From Bin5 sp965204525 (lineage in GTDB: Bacteria > Chloroflexota > Anaerolineae > Caldilineales > Caldilineaceae), in the NCBI GenBank assembly GCA_965204525.1, contig OZ241994.1, positions 5,146,001 through 5,210,000 on the forward strand: DNA of 64,000 nt. Direction: 5' to 3'. Positions within the stretch are counted from its first letter, which is position 1. Every line of letters starts with the position of its first letter. The translations under genes were made by a program, and so were the position numbers. Shown piece after piece: positions 41,874 through 51,266 of the stretch. Under the pieces are notes generated by a model that was given only the letters and a program-made list of their open reading frames with translations, was not told the DNA's origin and searched no databases.

Positions 41874-42605
41874 TCAGGCTACATCCTGATAAGGACCCCG
41901 ATTTCCTGGCGGCATCAGCGCGGCGACCTGCATCATGGCTTCGTGGGCCAGTGCGTCCAACTGTTGCCGTCTCTGACGTCGGGGTAAGTCATCGGGGATC
42001 GTCATCGGGCCAAAGGGGCGGCCGACACGAATTCGCACCTGCGTCCGGCGTAACCGGCGAAGGTTGACGAGAATCTTTTCGCTTCCCAGCACCGCAACCG
42101 GCAGAAGGCGGGCCTGCGCCTGCGTCGCCAGCAGACCGATGCCCGATTGCGCTCGTATCAGCTTGGCGCTGTGACGAGCCGTGTGCCCGGCTATCTGTTC
42201 GATTCGTTCACCCCGCTCCCGGGCCCCCGCCATAGCTGGGTCGATGCCTCCCTCCGGAAAAACGCCCACGGTACGACCATCCTTCAGGGCCGCCAGAGCC
42301 GCCCGCAGCGCTTTGCGATCCACTTGTCCCCGCCAGATTGGGATTAGATTGAAAGTGCGGCTGAGGAAACGGAAGAAACAGACGCGTTCGGTCTCTATGG
42401 CGAGCAGGAAAGCGATGCGGAAGGGCAAGAATATCATCAGGAGCGGGCCGTCGAACCAGCTGAAATGGTTTGAAACGAGGATCAAAGCTTCGCTGCGGGG
42501 AATGTGCTCCAGACCACTAACAGAAACAGAAAGAAACAGGTTGACAATAACGCGGCCCATGAACACGAGAATCGATTGGAGAATGGACTGGAGTGCGACG
42601 TACAT
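41874..42605 (-). CDS. 1-acyl-sn-glycerol-3-phosphate acyltransferase-like (PlsC family)
   Basis: 243 residues. HX4D catalytic motif NHFSWFD and the substrate motif FPEGG are present; the N-terminal hydrophobic stretch likely anchors it at the inner face of the membrane. The usual EGTR reads EGGI, and an insert AGARERGERIEQIAGH follows, so the acyl acceptor may differ from lysophosphatidate. Lies just after the aldo/keto reductase gene on the same strand, 18 bases apart. Confidence 0.85.
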   Translation of the reverse strand: MYVALQSILQSILVFMGRVIVNLFLSVSVSGLEHIPRSEALILVSNHFSWFDGPLLMIFLPFRIAFLLAIETERVCFFRFLSRTFNLIPIWRGQVDRKALRAALAALKDGRTVGVFPEGGIDPAMAGARERGERIEQIAGHTARHSAKLIRAQSGIGLLATQAQARLLPVAVLGSEKILVNLRRLRRTQVRIRVGRPFGPMTIPDDLPRRQRRQQLDALAHEAMMQVAALMPPGNRGPYQDVA

Positions 42606-42623
42606 GGAGCAGTTCCCTTACGA

Positions 42624-43586
42624 TTAGCCTGGCAACGGCGCCTTGGCCTCTATCAACCCGCTGGCGTGGAGTTCCTGCCACATCGCCGCCGGCGCTTCCA
42701 CATCCCAGATGGCCCGGTTGTCATCCGCCTCGGCCGTTGTCGCCGAGCCGATTACGAGCGACGCGATAGCGGGATGGGCCCCCGCGAAATGCAGGGCCGC
42801 TACGTGCAAGGGCACACCATGCCTGGTCGTTATCTCCTGGAGCCTCCCCGCCTTTGCCAGAATCTCTTCAGGCGCGTCTTCGTAGTTGTATTTGGCGCCC
42901 GAAATCGGGCCCGTTGCCAGAATGCCGCTGTTGTAAACTCCGCCCAGAAAGATGCTTACATCGTTCTCAGTACACCAGTCCAGAAAATCCAGCGAAGTTT
43001 GCTCCAGGAGTGTATAGCGGCCTGCCAGCAGAAAGCAGTTGACGTCGATGTTTTTAGCGAACTCCCACTCCATCTCCCACTGGTTCATGCCTGCTCCCAC
43101 CGCGCCGATAACGCCCTGCTCTCGCAGGTCAACAAGTGCAGGGAACGCCTCGTCCATCGCCTGCTGAAGGTGAACCTCCTCGTTCTCAAAATCGGGGTCA
43201 TGCACAAGCAATATGTCAACTCGATCCATCCCCAATCTCTCGAGGCTGTCTTCGATGCTTTTCATCACACCATCCCGACTATAGTCGAAGTAGATCGACC
43301 TGTCCGGGCGCACGATGCGGCCAATTTTGGTCTGAATAACTACCTCGTCGCGAGGAACGCCCCGTAACGCCGCCCCGAGCCGCCGCTCCGCTTCACCCGT
43401 ACCGTAAAGAGGGGCCGTATCGAAGAAACGGATACCGTTTTCGTAGGAGCGTTGCACTGTCTCAAGGGCCTCTGCATCGTCGATGGGATCGTAAAGATTA
43501 CCGATTGGGGCCGTGCCCATGCCTAATCGAGTAACTTGCAGATTGGTATTGCCTACCTGTGCACTGGGGAGCGCGTTTGCCGTCAT
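42624..43586 (-). CDS. Aldo/keto reductase
   Basis: About 320 residues from the ATG at 43586 (MTANALPSAQVGN); a frame running to 43817 is not supported by a ribosome site. Catalytic tetrad: Asp in FFDTAP, Tyr in PLYGTGE, Lys in VIQTKIGR and His in LLVHDPD. The overall pattern (LGAALRGVPRDEV, ALHFAGAHPAIASLVIGS) resembles the D-threo-aldose/L-fucose dehydrogenase subgroup, which oxidise sugars with NAD(P). That subgroup call is an inference. Confidence 0.88.
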   Translation of the reverse strand: MTANALPSAQVGNTNLQVTRLGMGTAPIGNLYDPIDDAEALETVQRSYENGIRFFDTAPLYGTGEAERRLGAALRGVPRDEVVIQTKIGRIVRPDRSIYFDYSRDGVMKSIEDSLERLGMDRVDILLVHDPDFENEEVHLQQAMDEAFPALVDLREQGVIGAVGAGMNQWEMEWEFAKNIDVNCFLLAGRYTLLEQTSLDFLDWCTENDVSIFLGGVYNSGILATGPISGAKYNYEDAPEEILAKAGRLQEITTRHGVPLHVAALHFAGAHPAIASLVIGSATTAEADDNRAIWDVEAPAAMWQELHASGLIEAKAPLPG

Positions 43587-43960
43587 CTCGTTTCTCCGTG
43601 TGCCGCCGATAGCCCGCTGAGGATCGCGTGCCGGTCTGTGAAGCCTATACATGGCAGATTGCAAGCTTTCCAGCCTGCTGCCGGCCTGTTCTGTGTGCGC
43701 CTGCACTGGGAACGGAGCACGACAATCTCTTTCAGGAGGGCAGTCCGAGTCTGTCGCGTCATCCGCATTCCCGGAACTTCCGAGGCGTTCAAATGTGCCG
43801 CAGGAATTGTACAACATCCGTGGTTGTTACGCCATATGATCTCGTACGGCTGCTACCGTGAATAGTGCGAGTCAGGCAAAGAAAGCCTTCAGCGCTTTCG
43901 GTAGAGCAGTTACGCAAAAGGTATCTACCGGGCCTCGGGCGGACATTTCGCAGCCTGCCG
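43587..43960. other. Intergenic region without recognised features
   Basis: About 370 bases between the aldo/keto reductase start and the glycosyltransferase end. No convincing ORF, hairpin or promoter was found. The long reading frame on the minus strand here is an extension of the reductase without support. Confidence 0.4.
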
Positions 43961-45181
43961 CTATGCCAACTGCGCGTGAAAGGCATCCAGCTGGGGAAGG
44001 ATCTTGTCCCAGGCAAAATGATGCCCGACAAAGGAGCGGGCCGCCTCGCCAAGAGTGCGGCTACGATTTCCGCCGGCCGCCTGATCGCGCAGGAGGGACA
44101 AGACCGCGTCGGCGAATGACCGGGGACTGTCGGCGATCAGAAGATGCTCGCCGTCGCGCACCGGGATCCCTTCAACACCAAGAGATGTGCTTACGATGGG
44201 TCGGGCGCAGGCCATCGCCTCCAGGATTTTGAGTCGTGTGCCTCCCCCCACTCGCATCGGCGCCAAATAGATCGCCGAACCGTGAATGTAGGGCACAGTG
44301 TCTTCAACGGCGCCGGTTAGCTCGACGTCCGGCAAACTGCGCAACCTGTCCAGCCGGTGATGCGGCGACATGCCGGCGATCTGCAGTCGGACACTCTGGT
44401 GGCTGCGAATGAGAGGCAGGACCTTCAGCCCGAACCAGAGCATGGCGTCCACATTGGGGCGATAATCCATCTTCCCCGTGAAGACCAGCAAAGGCGGGCT
44501 CGTCTGCGGAAGCGGTTCAGGAATATAGCGAGAGATTTCAATGCCATTGGGCACGCTGACAGTCGGGGTCTGTCCGGCTAACGAAGACAGCGCCCTCCGG
44601 TCCGGTTCGCTGACGGCAACAATTCCGTCAACGGCCTGGCAGAACTCTTTTTCATAGTGATACAGTTTCTGCCACTGCAGCAAGCTGTAGCAGGCAGCAT
44701 GCCAGCGGTTCGGGCTGCGGGCGTCCATGAGAGCGGCGCGCTTTTGCAGCAGGAACTCGGCGTTGTGTGCGTCGAAAACGACCGGAGGACCTTCTCCGAC
44801 AGTGTTCAGGACCTGGAAGCCGTATGGCGCCATCTCCAGACCCTCTACCTGGACGAGATCATAGTTCTCCTCGGCCAGCATTCGCTGCAGGGCAGAGTGA
44901 AAGCCCTCTTGTTCCAAGCGCAACGCCATGTCCGGTTTGGCAGCCAGGAGGGAATCGAGAAGGCGGCGATGAAGAGGACGCTCAGGCTGACGGAAACCTT
45001 CTACCCGCGAACAGATCGTCGTTAAACCCGGGTCAGGTCTTTCCTCGTCCTGGGGCGAGAGGCAAGTCAGGAGATGGACCTCATGGTTTGAAGCGCAGTG
45101 GCGCAGCAGATGGTAGTTGCGAAGAGCTGCTCCCTGCCGCGGGGGGTATGGGGACTGAGGGGTAAGGAAGAGGATTTTCAT
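43961..45181 (-). CDS. Glycosyltransferase family 4-like protein
   Basis: 406 residues. GT-B fold: N-terminal domain MKILFLTPQSPYPPRQGAA, the linker VFDAHNAEFLL, and the C-terminal nucleotide-sugar domain with TGKMDYRPNVDAM, IYLAPMRVGGGTRLKILEAMAC and GVEGI. This resembles the EpsH1/Stp1 group of exopolysaccharide glycosyltransferases. It follows another GT4 gene by nine bases, so the two probably act on the same glycan. Confidence 0.9.
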   Translation of the reverse strand: MKILFLTPQSPYPPRQGAALRNYHLLRHCASNHEVHLLTCLSPQDEERPDPGLTTICSRVEGFRQPERPLHRRLLDSLLAAKPDMALRLEQEGFHSALQRMLAEENYDLVQVEGLEMAPYGFQVLNTVGEGPPVVFDAHNAEFLLQKRAALMDARSPNRWHAACYSLLQWQKLYHYEKEFCQAVDGIVAVSEPDRRALSSLAGQTPTVSVPNGIEISRYIPEPLPQTSPPLLVFTGKMDYRPNVDAMLWFGLKVLPLIRSHQSVRLQIAGMSPHHRLDRLRSLPDVELTGAVEDTVPYIHGSAIYLAPMRVGGGTRLKILEAMACARPIVSTSLGVEGIPVRDGEHLLIADSPRSFADAVLSLLRDQAAGGNRSRTLGEAARSFVGHHFAWDKILPQLDAFHAQLA

Positions 45182-45190
45182 CGACGGACG

Positions 45191-46342
45191 TCAGACGGAG
45201 GAGTGATGCGCAGGTGCGGCTGGGACCGTTGTCCTGTCGCAAACCATCCTATAGACGTCAAGTGTTTCGGAGGCGGCCCGGCTCCAGCTAAATACGGACG
45301 CTCGCTGCAGTCCCTTCTGGCTCAGCTCCTTGTGCAGTTCATCCTCTGTCAGGAGCCGGTGCATTGCGACTGCGATCTCTTCCCAGTCGGACGGGTCGAC
45401 GATCAGCGCGGCATCGCCGACAACCTCCGGCATGCTGCTGGTGTTGCTCACGATCGTCGGTGTGCCGCAGGCCATAGCCTCCAGCGGAGACAGTCCGAAC
45501 CCTTCGTAGTATGCCGGATGAGCATGGCAACGTGCGCCGACGAACAGCTGATGAAGATCCTCGTCTGGCACACGGCCCAAAAAGAAGGTGCTCTGTCCAA
45601 GATCCAACTGTTCGACTTTTCGATAGACCTCCTCGTATAACCAGCCGGGCTTCCCGGCCAGCACAAGGCCTGTGTCCTCGACGCTGTAGTACTTCCGGAG
45701 ATGGTGAAAGGCTTCCAGCAGGCCTCCTATATTCTTGCGCGGTTCGATCGTGCTGACAAAGAATATGTATTTCTCCGGGACTCCATACTTTCTCTGCATG
45801 GCCGTAAGGCATTGCCCTTGCGACAGAGGGGCGTAATGGGGCGCCGCGGCCTCGTAGATGACGCTGATCTTTTTGGGTGAAGCGCCGAGTTGCCGGACTA
45901 CATCATTCTTTGTACTCTCGCTGGGCACAATTATGTGCCGGGCATGCCTTACCGCCCTGTCAATCTGACTGTAATAGGCTGCGTGGGACTCAGTCAGAAA
46001 ATGGGGCCAGCGCAGGAAGGCGAGATCGTGGACGGTGATGACCGAAGGAACGCTGCTGTGAAGAGGAGGAATGAAATCAGTACTGTGAAGCAGGTCCAGA
46101 GAATGGAAAGACAGTTCTGCCGCCAGCATTGGCTGTTCTACGCGTATATGCACGGGCGTAAACAAAGTGCGCCTGTGAAAATTTGGCGCGTTTGTCAGCG
46201 GTTCCCGTTGTTTGCGGTGTTGGAAAACCGTGTACGATGTTTTCCGATCCAGCTGGGCAAGCTCTTCTATGAGATGCTTCGTATAGCGACTGATTCCTGC
46301 CGGCTGATGATAACTCAGCCTGGCGTCAATGCCAACTCGCAT
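45191..46342 (-). CDS. Glycosyltransferase family 1/4 protein
   Basis: 383 residues. MRVGIDARLSYHQPAGISRY at the N-terminus, HDLAFLRWP, STIEPRKNIGGLLEAF and the EX7E donor-binding motif YEGFGLSPLE are all standard for GT4 mannosyl- or glucosyltransferases. First gene of the pair with 43961-45181; both act on a cell-surface or storage glycan. No flippase or polymerase gene is nearby. Confidence 0.92.
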   Translation of the reverse strand: MRVGIDARLSYHQPAGISRYTKHLIEELAQLDRKTSYTVFQHRKQREPLTNAPNFHRRTLFTPVHIRVEQPMLAAELSFHSLDLLHSTDFIPPLHSSVPSVITVHDLAFLRWPHFLTESHAAYYSQIDRAVRHARHIIVPSESTKNDVVRQLGASPKKISVIYEAAAPHYAPLSQGQCLTAMQRKYGVPEKYIFFVSTIEPRKNIGGLLEAFHHLRKYYSVEDTGLVLAGKPGWLYEEVYRKVEQLDLGQSTFFLGRVPDEDLHQLFVGARCHAHPAYYEGFGLSPLEAMACGTPTIVSNTSSMPEVVGDAALIVDPSDWEEIAVAMHRLLTEDELHKELSQKGLQRASVFSWSRAASETLDVYRMVCDRTTVPAAPAHHSSV

Positions 46343-46525
46343 AGTCCCGGCGATTACTCATGTGGAGAAATCCGGTCTGCGCGCCTCCCGGTTCCAGGAA
46401 CAACAGTAAACTGTATACAGCGACTGTATGCCTTGTGGGGCTGGCAACTCAACACGCGGGCAGACAAACGCGTAAAATTGTATCAGTATCCGGAAAGTCG
46501 GTCAAATTGCCTCGAAAATTCACCC

Positions 46526-46981
46526 TCACCGGCTGGTCTTCAGTTCGATGATCGTGCCCAAGGGCTCCTCCGTATCCAGATAGGCCCACACGGCGCCAGG
46601 ATCCAATGTTGAACCGCCGCTTTGGAGGATATCCACTCTCAAATCCTGCGCAACCCCTTCCGGATCGGGAACACGAAAGAGCAAGTGGTGCAATCCCTCG
46701 CCCCTTTCTTCCAGAAATTCCGAGTAGATGTTGTCGCCTTCAAGAGGCTCGATAAACTCGATCTGCACGGCGCCTGTCTCGATGAAGGCCAACCGCATGC
46801 GAAAGTTTCCTGGCCCCCCTCGAAATGTCGATTGGGCATCCAGAGCGCTTCCCTCGGGCGGCCAGTCCACGACCTGCGCCGGCTCCATCGCAAAGCGCTC
46901 TGTCCACGCATCGGCGGCGGCGCGTGCATCGCGCACAACGATTCCCACTTGTACAATTGATCCCAATTCGATTTTTTTCAT
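46526..46981 (-). CDS. VOC family protein (glyoxalase/methylmalonyl-CoA epimerase-like)
   Basis: 151 residues in two beta-alpha-beta-beta-beta halves. The second-half ligands are present (His in GLHHLLFRV and Glu in IIELKTSR); the first, usually His in DHIGI, reads Gln in VQVGI, so metal binding may be altered. Substrate unknown. It is divergent from the mandelate racemase gene at 47229. Confidence 0.85.
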   Translation of the reverse strand: MKKIELGSIVQVGIVVRDARAAADAWTERFAMEPAQVVDWPPEGSALDAQSTFRGGPGNFRMRLAFIETGAVQIEFIEPLEGDNIYSEFLEERGEGLHHLLFRVPDPEGVAQDLRVDILQSGGSTLDPGAVWAYLDTEEPLGTIIELKTSR

Positions 46982-47228
46982 GAGCGGGTCCGGCTACCGG
47001 GTCCTATTCCCAAATGAGCATCTGTCCGCGGCCTATACCCCCGCAGCGGGGTCAAGGCCGTTAGTTGGCCGCAGATATGCGGCCCGGATCGCGGCGGACT
47101 GTGCATTCCCTTGTCCCCTTCCGAGATGAAGTTCTGGAGCAGGATATTGACGCAGCCACTTTTGATGAATCTGTGGGATAATACCAACTGCCAACCTGAA
47201 AGCCAAACATTCCTGCAGGAGAGACCAG

Positions 47229-48329
47229 ATGATAATTCAAGATGTCAAGACAACCGTACTGTCCCTGCCCCATTTGCCGGGATTTCAGGATGCGACAATC
47301 CGCCATATTTCTCAAGGGCGCAGCCAGTGTTTCGTCCATGTTCACTCCGACCAGGGGCTGGTGGGATTAGGACTGGGCGGAGGAGTCACCGCGGCGCGCG
47401 AGGTGATCGAACGTACCCTCAAGCCTATTCTCATCGGTCAGAATGCCCTGCATATCGAAAGGCTGTGGGACGACATGTTCTGGGCGATTCGGGGCGTCGG
47501 TCGCAAGGGGCTTGCCTTCAGCGCACTGTCGGCTGTGGATATCGCGCTCTGGGATCTGAAGGCGAAGTACTACGAGACGCCTCTTTATCAGCTGCTGGGG
47601 CCATTCACGGAGTCAGTACCGGTTTACGGCAGCGGCGGCTGGACCCACTTCAGTCAAGATGAGTTGGTGGCGGAGCAGTGCGGTTATGTGGAGCGCGGGA
47701 TGAAGGCCGTGAAAATGAAGGTCGGCAAGGATTTTGGCCAGAGCGAGCAGGAGGATGTGGCTCGCCTCGCGGCGGTGCGAGAGGCCGTTGGCCCTGATGT
47801 GCAAATTTACATCGACGCTAATAACGGCTATTACGCCAAACAGGCCATCCGCATGGCGCGAACCTTTGAGCAGTACGACGTAGGCTGGTTTGAGGAACCG
47901 GTATTGGCCGACGATATCGAAGGGCTGGCTTCAGTTGCCAAAGCCATCGACATTCCCGTTGCAACCGGCGAGCACGAATACACCAAGTATGGGTTCCGAG
48001 ATCTCATTGCCCGGGGCGGCGCCGACATCGTACAGCCCGACGTGGGCCGGGTCGGCGGAATCACCGAGTGGATGAAGGTCGCCCACCTTGCCCACGCCTT
48101 CAACCTGCCGGTGGCCCCCCATGCCTACCAGCTCATTCACCTGCATATGGCCTGCGCCACGCCGAATCTGAAAGTCGTCGAATATCTGGGTGGTGTGGAA
48201 GCGGCAGATCGTATCTTCTACACCTCCTTTGACGAGCCGCAGAACGGCGTCTGGTCGCCGGATCCGGAAAGGCACGGTCTGGGTCTGGAGTTGGACCCTG
48301 TAGCCGTCAAAACTTATTCTGTAGACTGA
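47229..48329 (+). CDS. Mandelate racemase/muconate lactonizing enzyme family protein
   Basis: 366 residues, enolase superfamily. The catalytic base pair site is KMKVG (KxK), metal ligands are Asp in YIDANNGY, Glu in WFEEPV and Glu in GEHEYT, and a His/Asp dyad is seen in APHAYQ and QPDVGRVGG. This set fits acid-sugar dehydratases such as D-mannonate, galactonate or rhamnonate dehydratase. GCAGGAGA precedes the ATG. It would supply a 2-keto-3-deoxy acid that an aldolase like the one at 2685-3410 could cleave; that link is inference. Confidence 0.92.
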   Translation: MIIQDVKTTVLSLPHLPGFQDATIRHISQGRSQCFVHVHSDQGLVGLGLGGGVTAAREVIERTLKPILIGQNALHIERLWDDMFWAIRGVGRKGLAFSALSAVDIALWDLKAKYYETPLYQLLGPFTESVPVYGSGGWTHFSQDELVAEQCGYVERGMKAVKMKVGKDFGQSEQEDVARLAAVREAVGPDVQIYIDANNGYYAKQAIRMARTFEQYDVGWFEEPVLADDIEGLASVAKAIDIPVATGEHEYTKYGFRDLIARGGADIVQPDVGRVGGITEWMKVAHLAHAFNLPVAPHAYQLIHLHMACATPNLKVVEYLGGVEAADRIFYTSFDEPQNGVWSPDPERHGLGLELDPVAVKTYSVD

Positions 48330-48559
48330 GCGCGATCCTTTGGGCGGAGGATAGCTCTGGCCAGCCAGTCTTGTGCTATGACCTGGGCGCTAAAGTTTGC
48401 GCACTGGATCTGTCAATGGTCGGAGTAACTCCCAGTGGATGAGTAAGTTTGAAGCGCCAAGGGTCATTGACGGCGCATTTCACTCTAGAAGCACGCTGGC
48501 CAGCAGTCTACCGTATCGAATTCAGTCGTACGGAGACAGAAGAAACAACCTCCTGGACT

Positions 48560-48593
48560 AGGGGCGGATCCGTCAAAGTGCGGATCCGCCCCT
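48560..48593. repeat. Inverted repeat with a 13-bp perfect stem
   Basis: Arms A-GGGGCGGATCCG (48560-48572) and CGGATCCGCCCC-T (48581-48593), loop TCAAAGTG. No T-run follows the stem, so it is not a classic terminator. It lies 230 bases past the mandelate racemase gene end, on the way to the next promoter; it might be a termination aid, a binding site or an interspersed repeat. Confidence 0.65.
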
Positions 48594-48891
48594 CTCAATT
48601 GGGCGCCAGGCAAGGCCAGGCATCAGAGCGATTGAATTCATCTGCGCCCTCACAATCTGTGGCTGTTCAAAGGAATCGGACTCGGAAGACCGGTTCTTCT
48701 GATGCGAGTGAAGCTATTCTGATTAGCGATTTGCTGCATTCCGGCAGCCGGTCAATAACATTCTGGTCGATAACCGCTGTCTAATGACTAATTGCTAGCT
48801 GAAACCAATTCCCATCTGACTTTATGAGCCCCTGCCGACAGTTCCTAACCCACAACGGATGGGAGTTTCTCAAATAAATAGAAAATTGCAG

Positions 48892-48920
48892 TTGACAGCT
48901 GGCAAGAACTGTGATACTGT
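48892..48920 (+). promoter_or_regulatory. Promoter of the second peptide-type importer
   Basis: TTGACA (48892-48897), 17-base spacer and TACTGT (48915-48920), followed by an AT-rich track. The gene start is at 49208, giving a leader of about 280 bases. Confidence 0.6.
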
Positions 48921-49207
48921 TTTAACATATAAATAATATAAAATAGTTAATCCGCTTGAGACATGAACGAATCGGATTTCGTCCAGGAAAGTGATCAGAT
49001 TGTCAACACGCCTTCATCGAAAACGTGGGTACTACTCACCAAGTGATACCGATGCCATCAGCAACGCGACCAGGGCGAACTCTTCTCCGTTCCTCTCAAT
49101 CACGCGAGCCGCAATAGGAGGAAACTTTAGACTCGCGACAGAACACGGAGCCGTGACTTGCGTGCATCGCGCTAGATCTGTTAAGCACCAGTAAAAGGAG
49201 GAGACAG

Positions 49208-50893
49208 ATGAACAGGGCGATTTCGGAACTGCAGGAGGATGTCATGCGGGGAAAGATTACTCGGCGTACATTCCTGCGCAATGCGATACTTTTGGGTATG
49301 TCACTGACCTCCGCACAGACACTGTTGGCGGCCTGTATGGCGCAGGCTCCCGCAGCTGCCCCGGACGAAGCGGTTGAGGCCGTCGCCGCACCGGAAACCG
49401 GGCTGACATTGAGCATCGCCTTCAATGCCAACTTTACCACATTGGACCCTCACTTCTGGGTGAACTGGCGAGATGGAGAACTGTCCCATCTGATTTTCGA
49501 TACGGGGATCATGCACTCTCCCCAACTTGAATGTGAACCCTGGGTTTTCGAGTCCTGGACCCAACTCGACCCGCACACTTGGCAATTGAAGATTCGCGAA
49601 GGCATTACATTCCCGAACGGCGACCCGCTCAACGCGGAAGCGATCAGGTACACAATGGAGCGGATCTTGGACCCGGATGTTGGCGTTTCGTTGAAGGGTT
49701 GGCAAAGGTTCGAATTTGCAGAGCCGGGCGACGTCGTGGATGAATACACGTTTAACATGATCACCGGCGCGATGATTAATCCGTTCTACTATTGCCGAAC
49801 CCCAGGCACTGAATGGGCTTGGCTGCCGCCAAGCTACTACAGAGGGCTGCCTAACGAAGAAGCGGCGTTGAACCCGATGGGGAGCGGGCCGTACTCGCTG
49901 GTTGAGTATAAGTCGGATCTGCACACCATTCTCGAGGCGAAACCGGATTATTGGAACGCGAAGAGAATCTGGGGCGGAGACGGTACGCCGCGTTGGCAGC
50001 GTTACGAACTGAAGATCATCCCCGAGGCGTCTACGCGTCTCGCCGCCCTGGAGGCCGGGGACGTGGATATCGCACATACTATCCCCCTCGATCAAGCCAG
50101 ATCCCTGCCGGGCCCTGACGCTGCAGGCGAGCCGGTGCGGGCGATTGTAGGGCCTACAGGCGCCACCATGTTCATGTATATCCAGCCGCAACCGCATACA
50201 CCGGAACTGAAGGAACAGCAAGTCAGGCTGGCACTGAACCACGCGATTAACTGGGATCCCATCAACCAGCAACTTTTCTTGGGGGCTTCCTATCGTCAGA
50301 CTGCCTGGATGGTCTCAATTCACCCCCAGCTGAATCCAAACGTCGAAGCTATCCCCTTTGACCAGGAAAAGGCCAAGGCTCTGCTGGCAGATGCCGGTGT
50401 TCCTGACGGGTACCGATTGAGGCTGGTGACGGCTAGCAATGCAATTCCCGAACTTCCTCTTGTGGCCCAAGCCATTGCAGCCCAGTACAAAGAGGTCGGA
50501 CTAGCCGTCGAAGTTGAGACCATGGAAGGCAGCCTGATCGGCAAGCAAACCAGGGCACGGGAATCACCCTTTGACCTCGTTCTATGGGACTTCGGCGGCA
50601 GCTATGCCGATGTCGGATCAAGCATGTATCGGATGCATCCCGATTACTGGCCCAACCAGACCGGCTGGGTCCACGAGGAGTACGCTGAGCTTTACCAGTT
50701 GTTGAGCGAGGAAGAGGCGCTTGATACTGACCGTAGGAACGAGATCGCTTGGAGAATGCAGGAAATCCTGGTGGAAGATCCGCCGTGTGTTATCCTCGGC
50801 GCTGACGTCAAGGCGCATGCAATCGGCCCCCGGGTGAACTGGACGCCACGTCTCGATCAGTTTGTCTATCCTTGGGAGATAACATTGGCCTGA
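49208..50893 (+). CDS. ABC transporter substrate-binding lipoprotein, SBP_bac_5, Tat-type signal
   Basis: 561 residues. Twin-arginine pattern KITRRTFLRNAIL, then lipobox LAAC. SBP_bac_5 body with TTLDPHFWVNW, LREGITFPNGDPLNA-like motif (IREGITFPNGDPLNAE) and GSGPYSLVEYKSD. AAAGGAGGAGA precedes the ATG. Capture subunit for the importer formed by 51267-53101. Peptides are the typical ligands, but sugars and opines occur in the family. Confidence 0.92.
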   Translation: MNRAISELQEDVMRGKITRRTFLRNAILLGMSLTSAQTLLAACMAQAPAAAPDEAVEAVAAPETGLTLSIAFNANFTTLDPHFWVNWRDGELSHLIFDTGIMHSPQLECEPWVFESWTQLDPHTWQLKIREGITFPNGDPLNAEAIRYTMERILDPDVGVSLKGWQRFEFAEPGDVVDEYTFNMITGAMINPFYYCRTPGTEWAWLPPSYYRGLPNEEAALNPMGSGPYSLVEYKSDLHTILEAKPDYWNAKRIWGGDGTPRWQRYELKIIPEASTRLAALEAGDVDIAHTIPLDQARSLPGPDAAGEPVRAIVGPTGATMFMYIQPQPHTPELKEQQVRLALNHAINWDPINQQLFLGASYRQTAWMVSIHPQLNPNVEAIPFDQEKAKALLADAGVPDGYRLRLVTASNAIPELPLVAQAIAAQYKEVGLAVEVETMEGSLIGKQTRARESPFDLVLWDFGGSYADVGSSMYRMHPDYWPNQTGWVHEEYAELYQLLSEEEALDTDRRNEIAWRMQEILVEDPPCVILGADVKAHAIGPRVNWTPRLDQFVYPWEITLA

Positions 50894-51266
50894 ATGAAGT
50901 CGTGCAGAAATCTGATTTCAAGTTAGTGAGCGCCCTACCAAGCTGGATGAATCGAGTCGCCGTAGCATGATTCTGCTCGACAGGTAGGGCGCTCGAGTCG
51001 CAAGCGCTTCGTGGGGCGCGCGTATTGCCGTCATCGTAGTATTGTCAGAACTCTCGGCAACCTTGCTTGCACGTCCGAATGTCTGCCCTGCCCTTGAGCT
51101 CCTCAACAGCCTCTTATGTAAGGTATTAGCTATTCTTGTCCTCCCTGAACTGATGCCGACAGGGGATTTGGGATCAGGGTATCTTGGGCAGGAGCGCTGC
51201 GACAGCTCCTTTTCTACGCGGAAGAAATAGCATATTGCGATTCAATCTTGCGACTCTGGAGGCGCC
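50894..51266. other. Intergenic region with a 12-bp inverted repeat
   Basis: About 370 bases between the binding-protein and permease genes. GAGCGCCCTACC (50928-50939) and GGTAGGGCGCTC (50983-50994) are perfect inverted copies separated by 43 bases with a weaker inner stem (TCGAG/CTCGA). This could fold into an RNA hairpin that attenuates expression between the binding protein and the permeases, which are needed in lower amount. No ORF is convincing. Confidence 0.5.

Larger units (their letters stand above)
48330..49207. other. Long intergenic region with a strong hairpin and a promoter
   Basis: About 880 bases. Holds a 13-bp stem hairpin at 48560-48593, an AT-rich patch near 48880-48960, and the promoter at 48892-48920. 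A 111-codon plus-strand ORF at 48449-48784 crosses the hairpin, lacks a ribosome site and looks spurious. Confidence 0.5.

Noticed and set aside
48449..48784. 111-codon plus-strand ORF
   Set aside because: Spans the 13-bp hairpin, has no ribosome site and no recognisable sequence.
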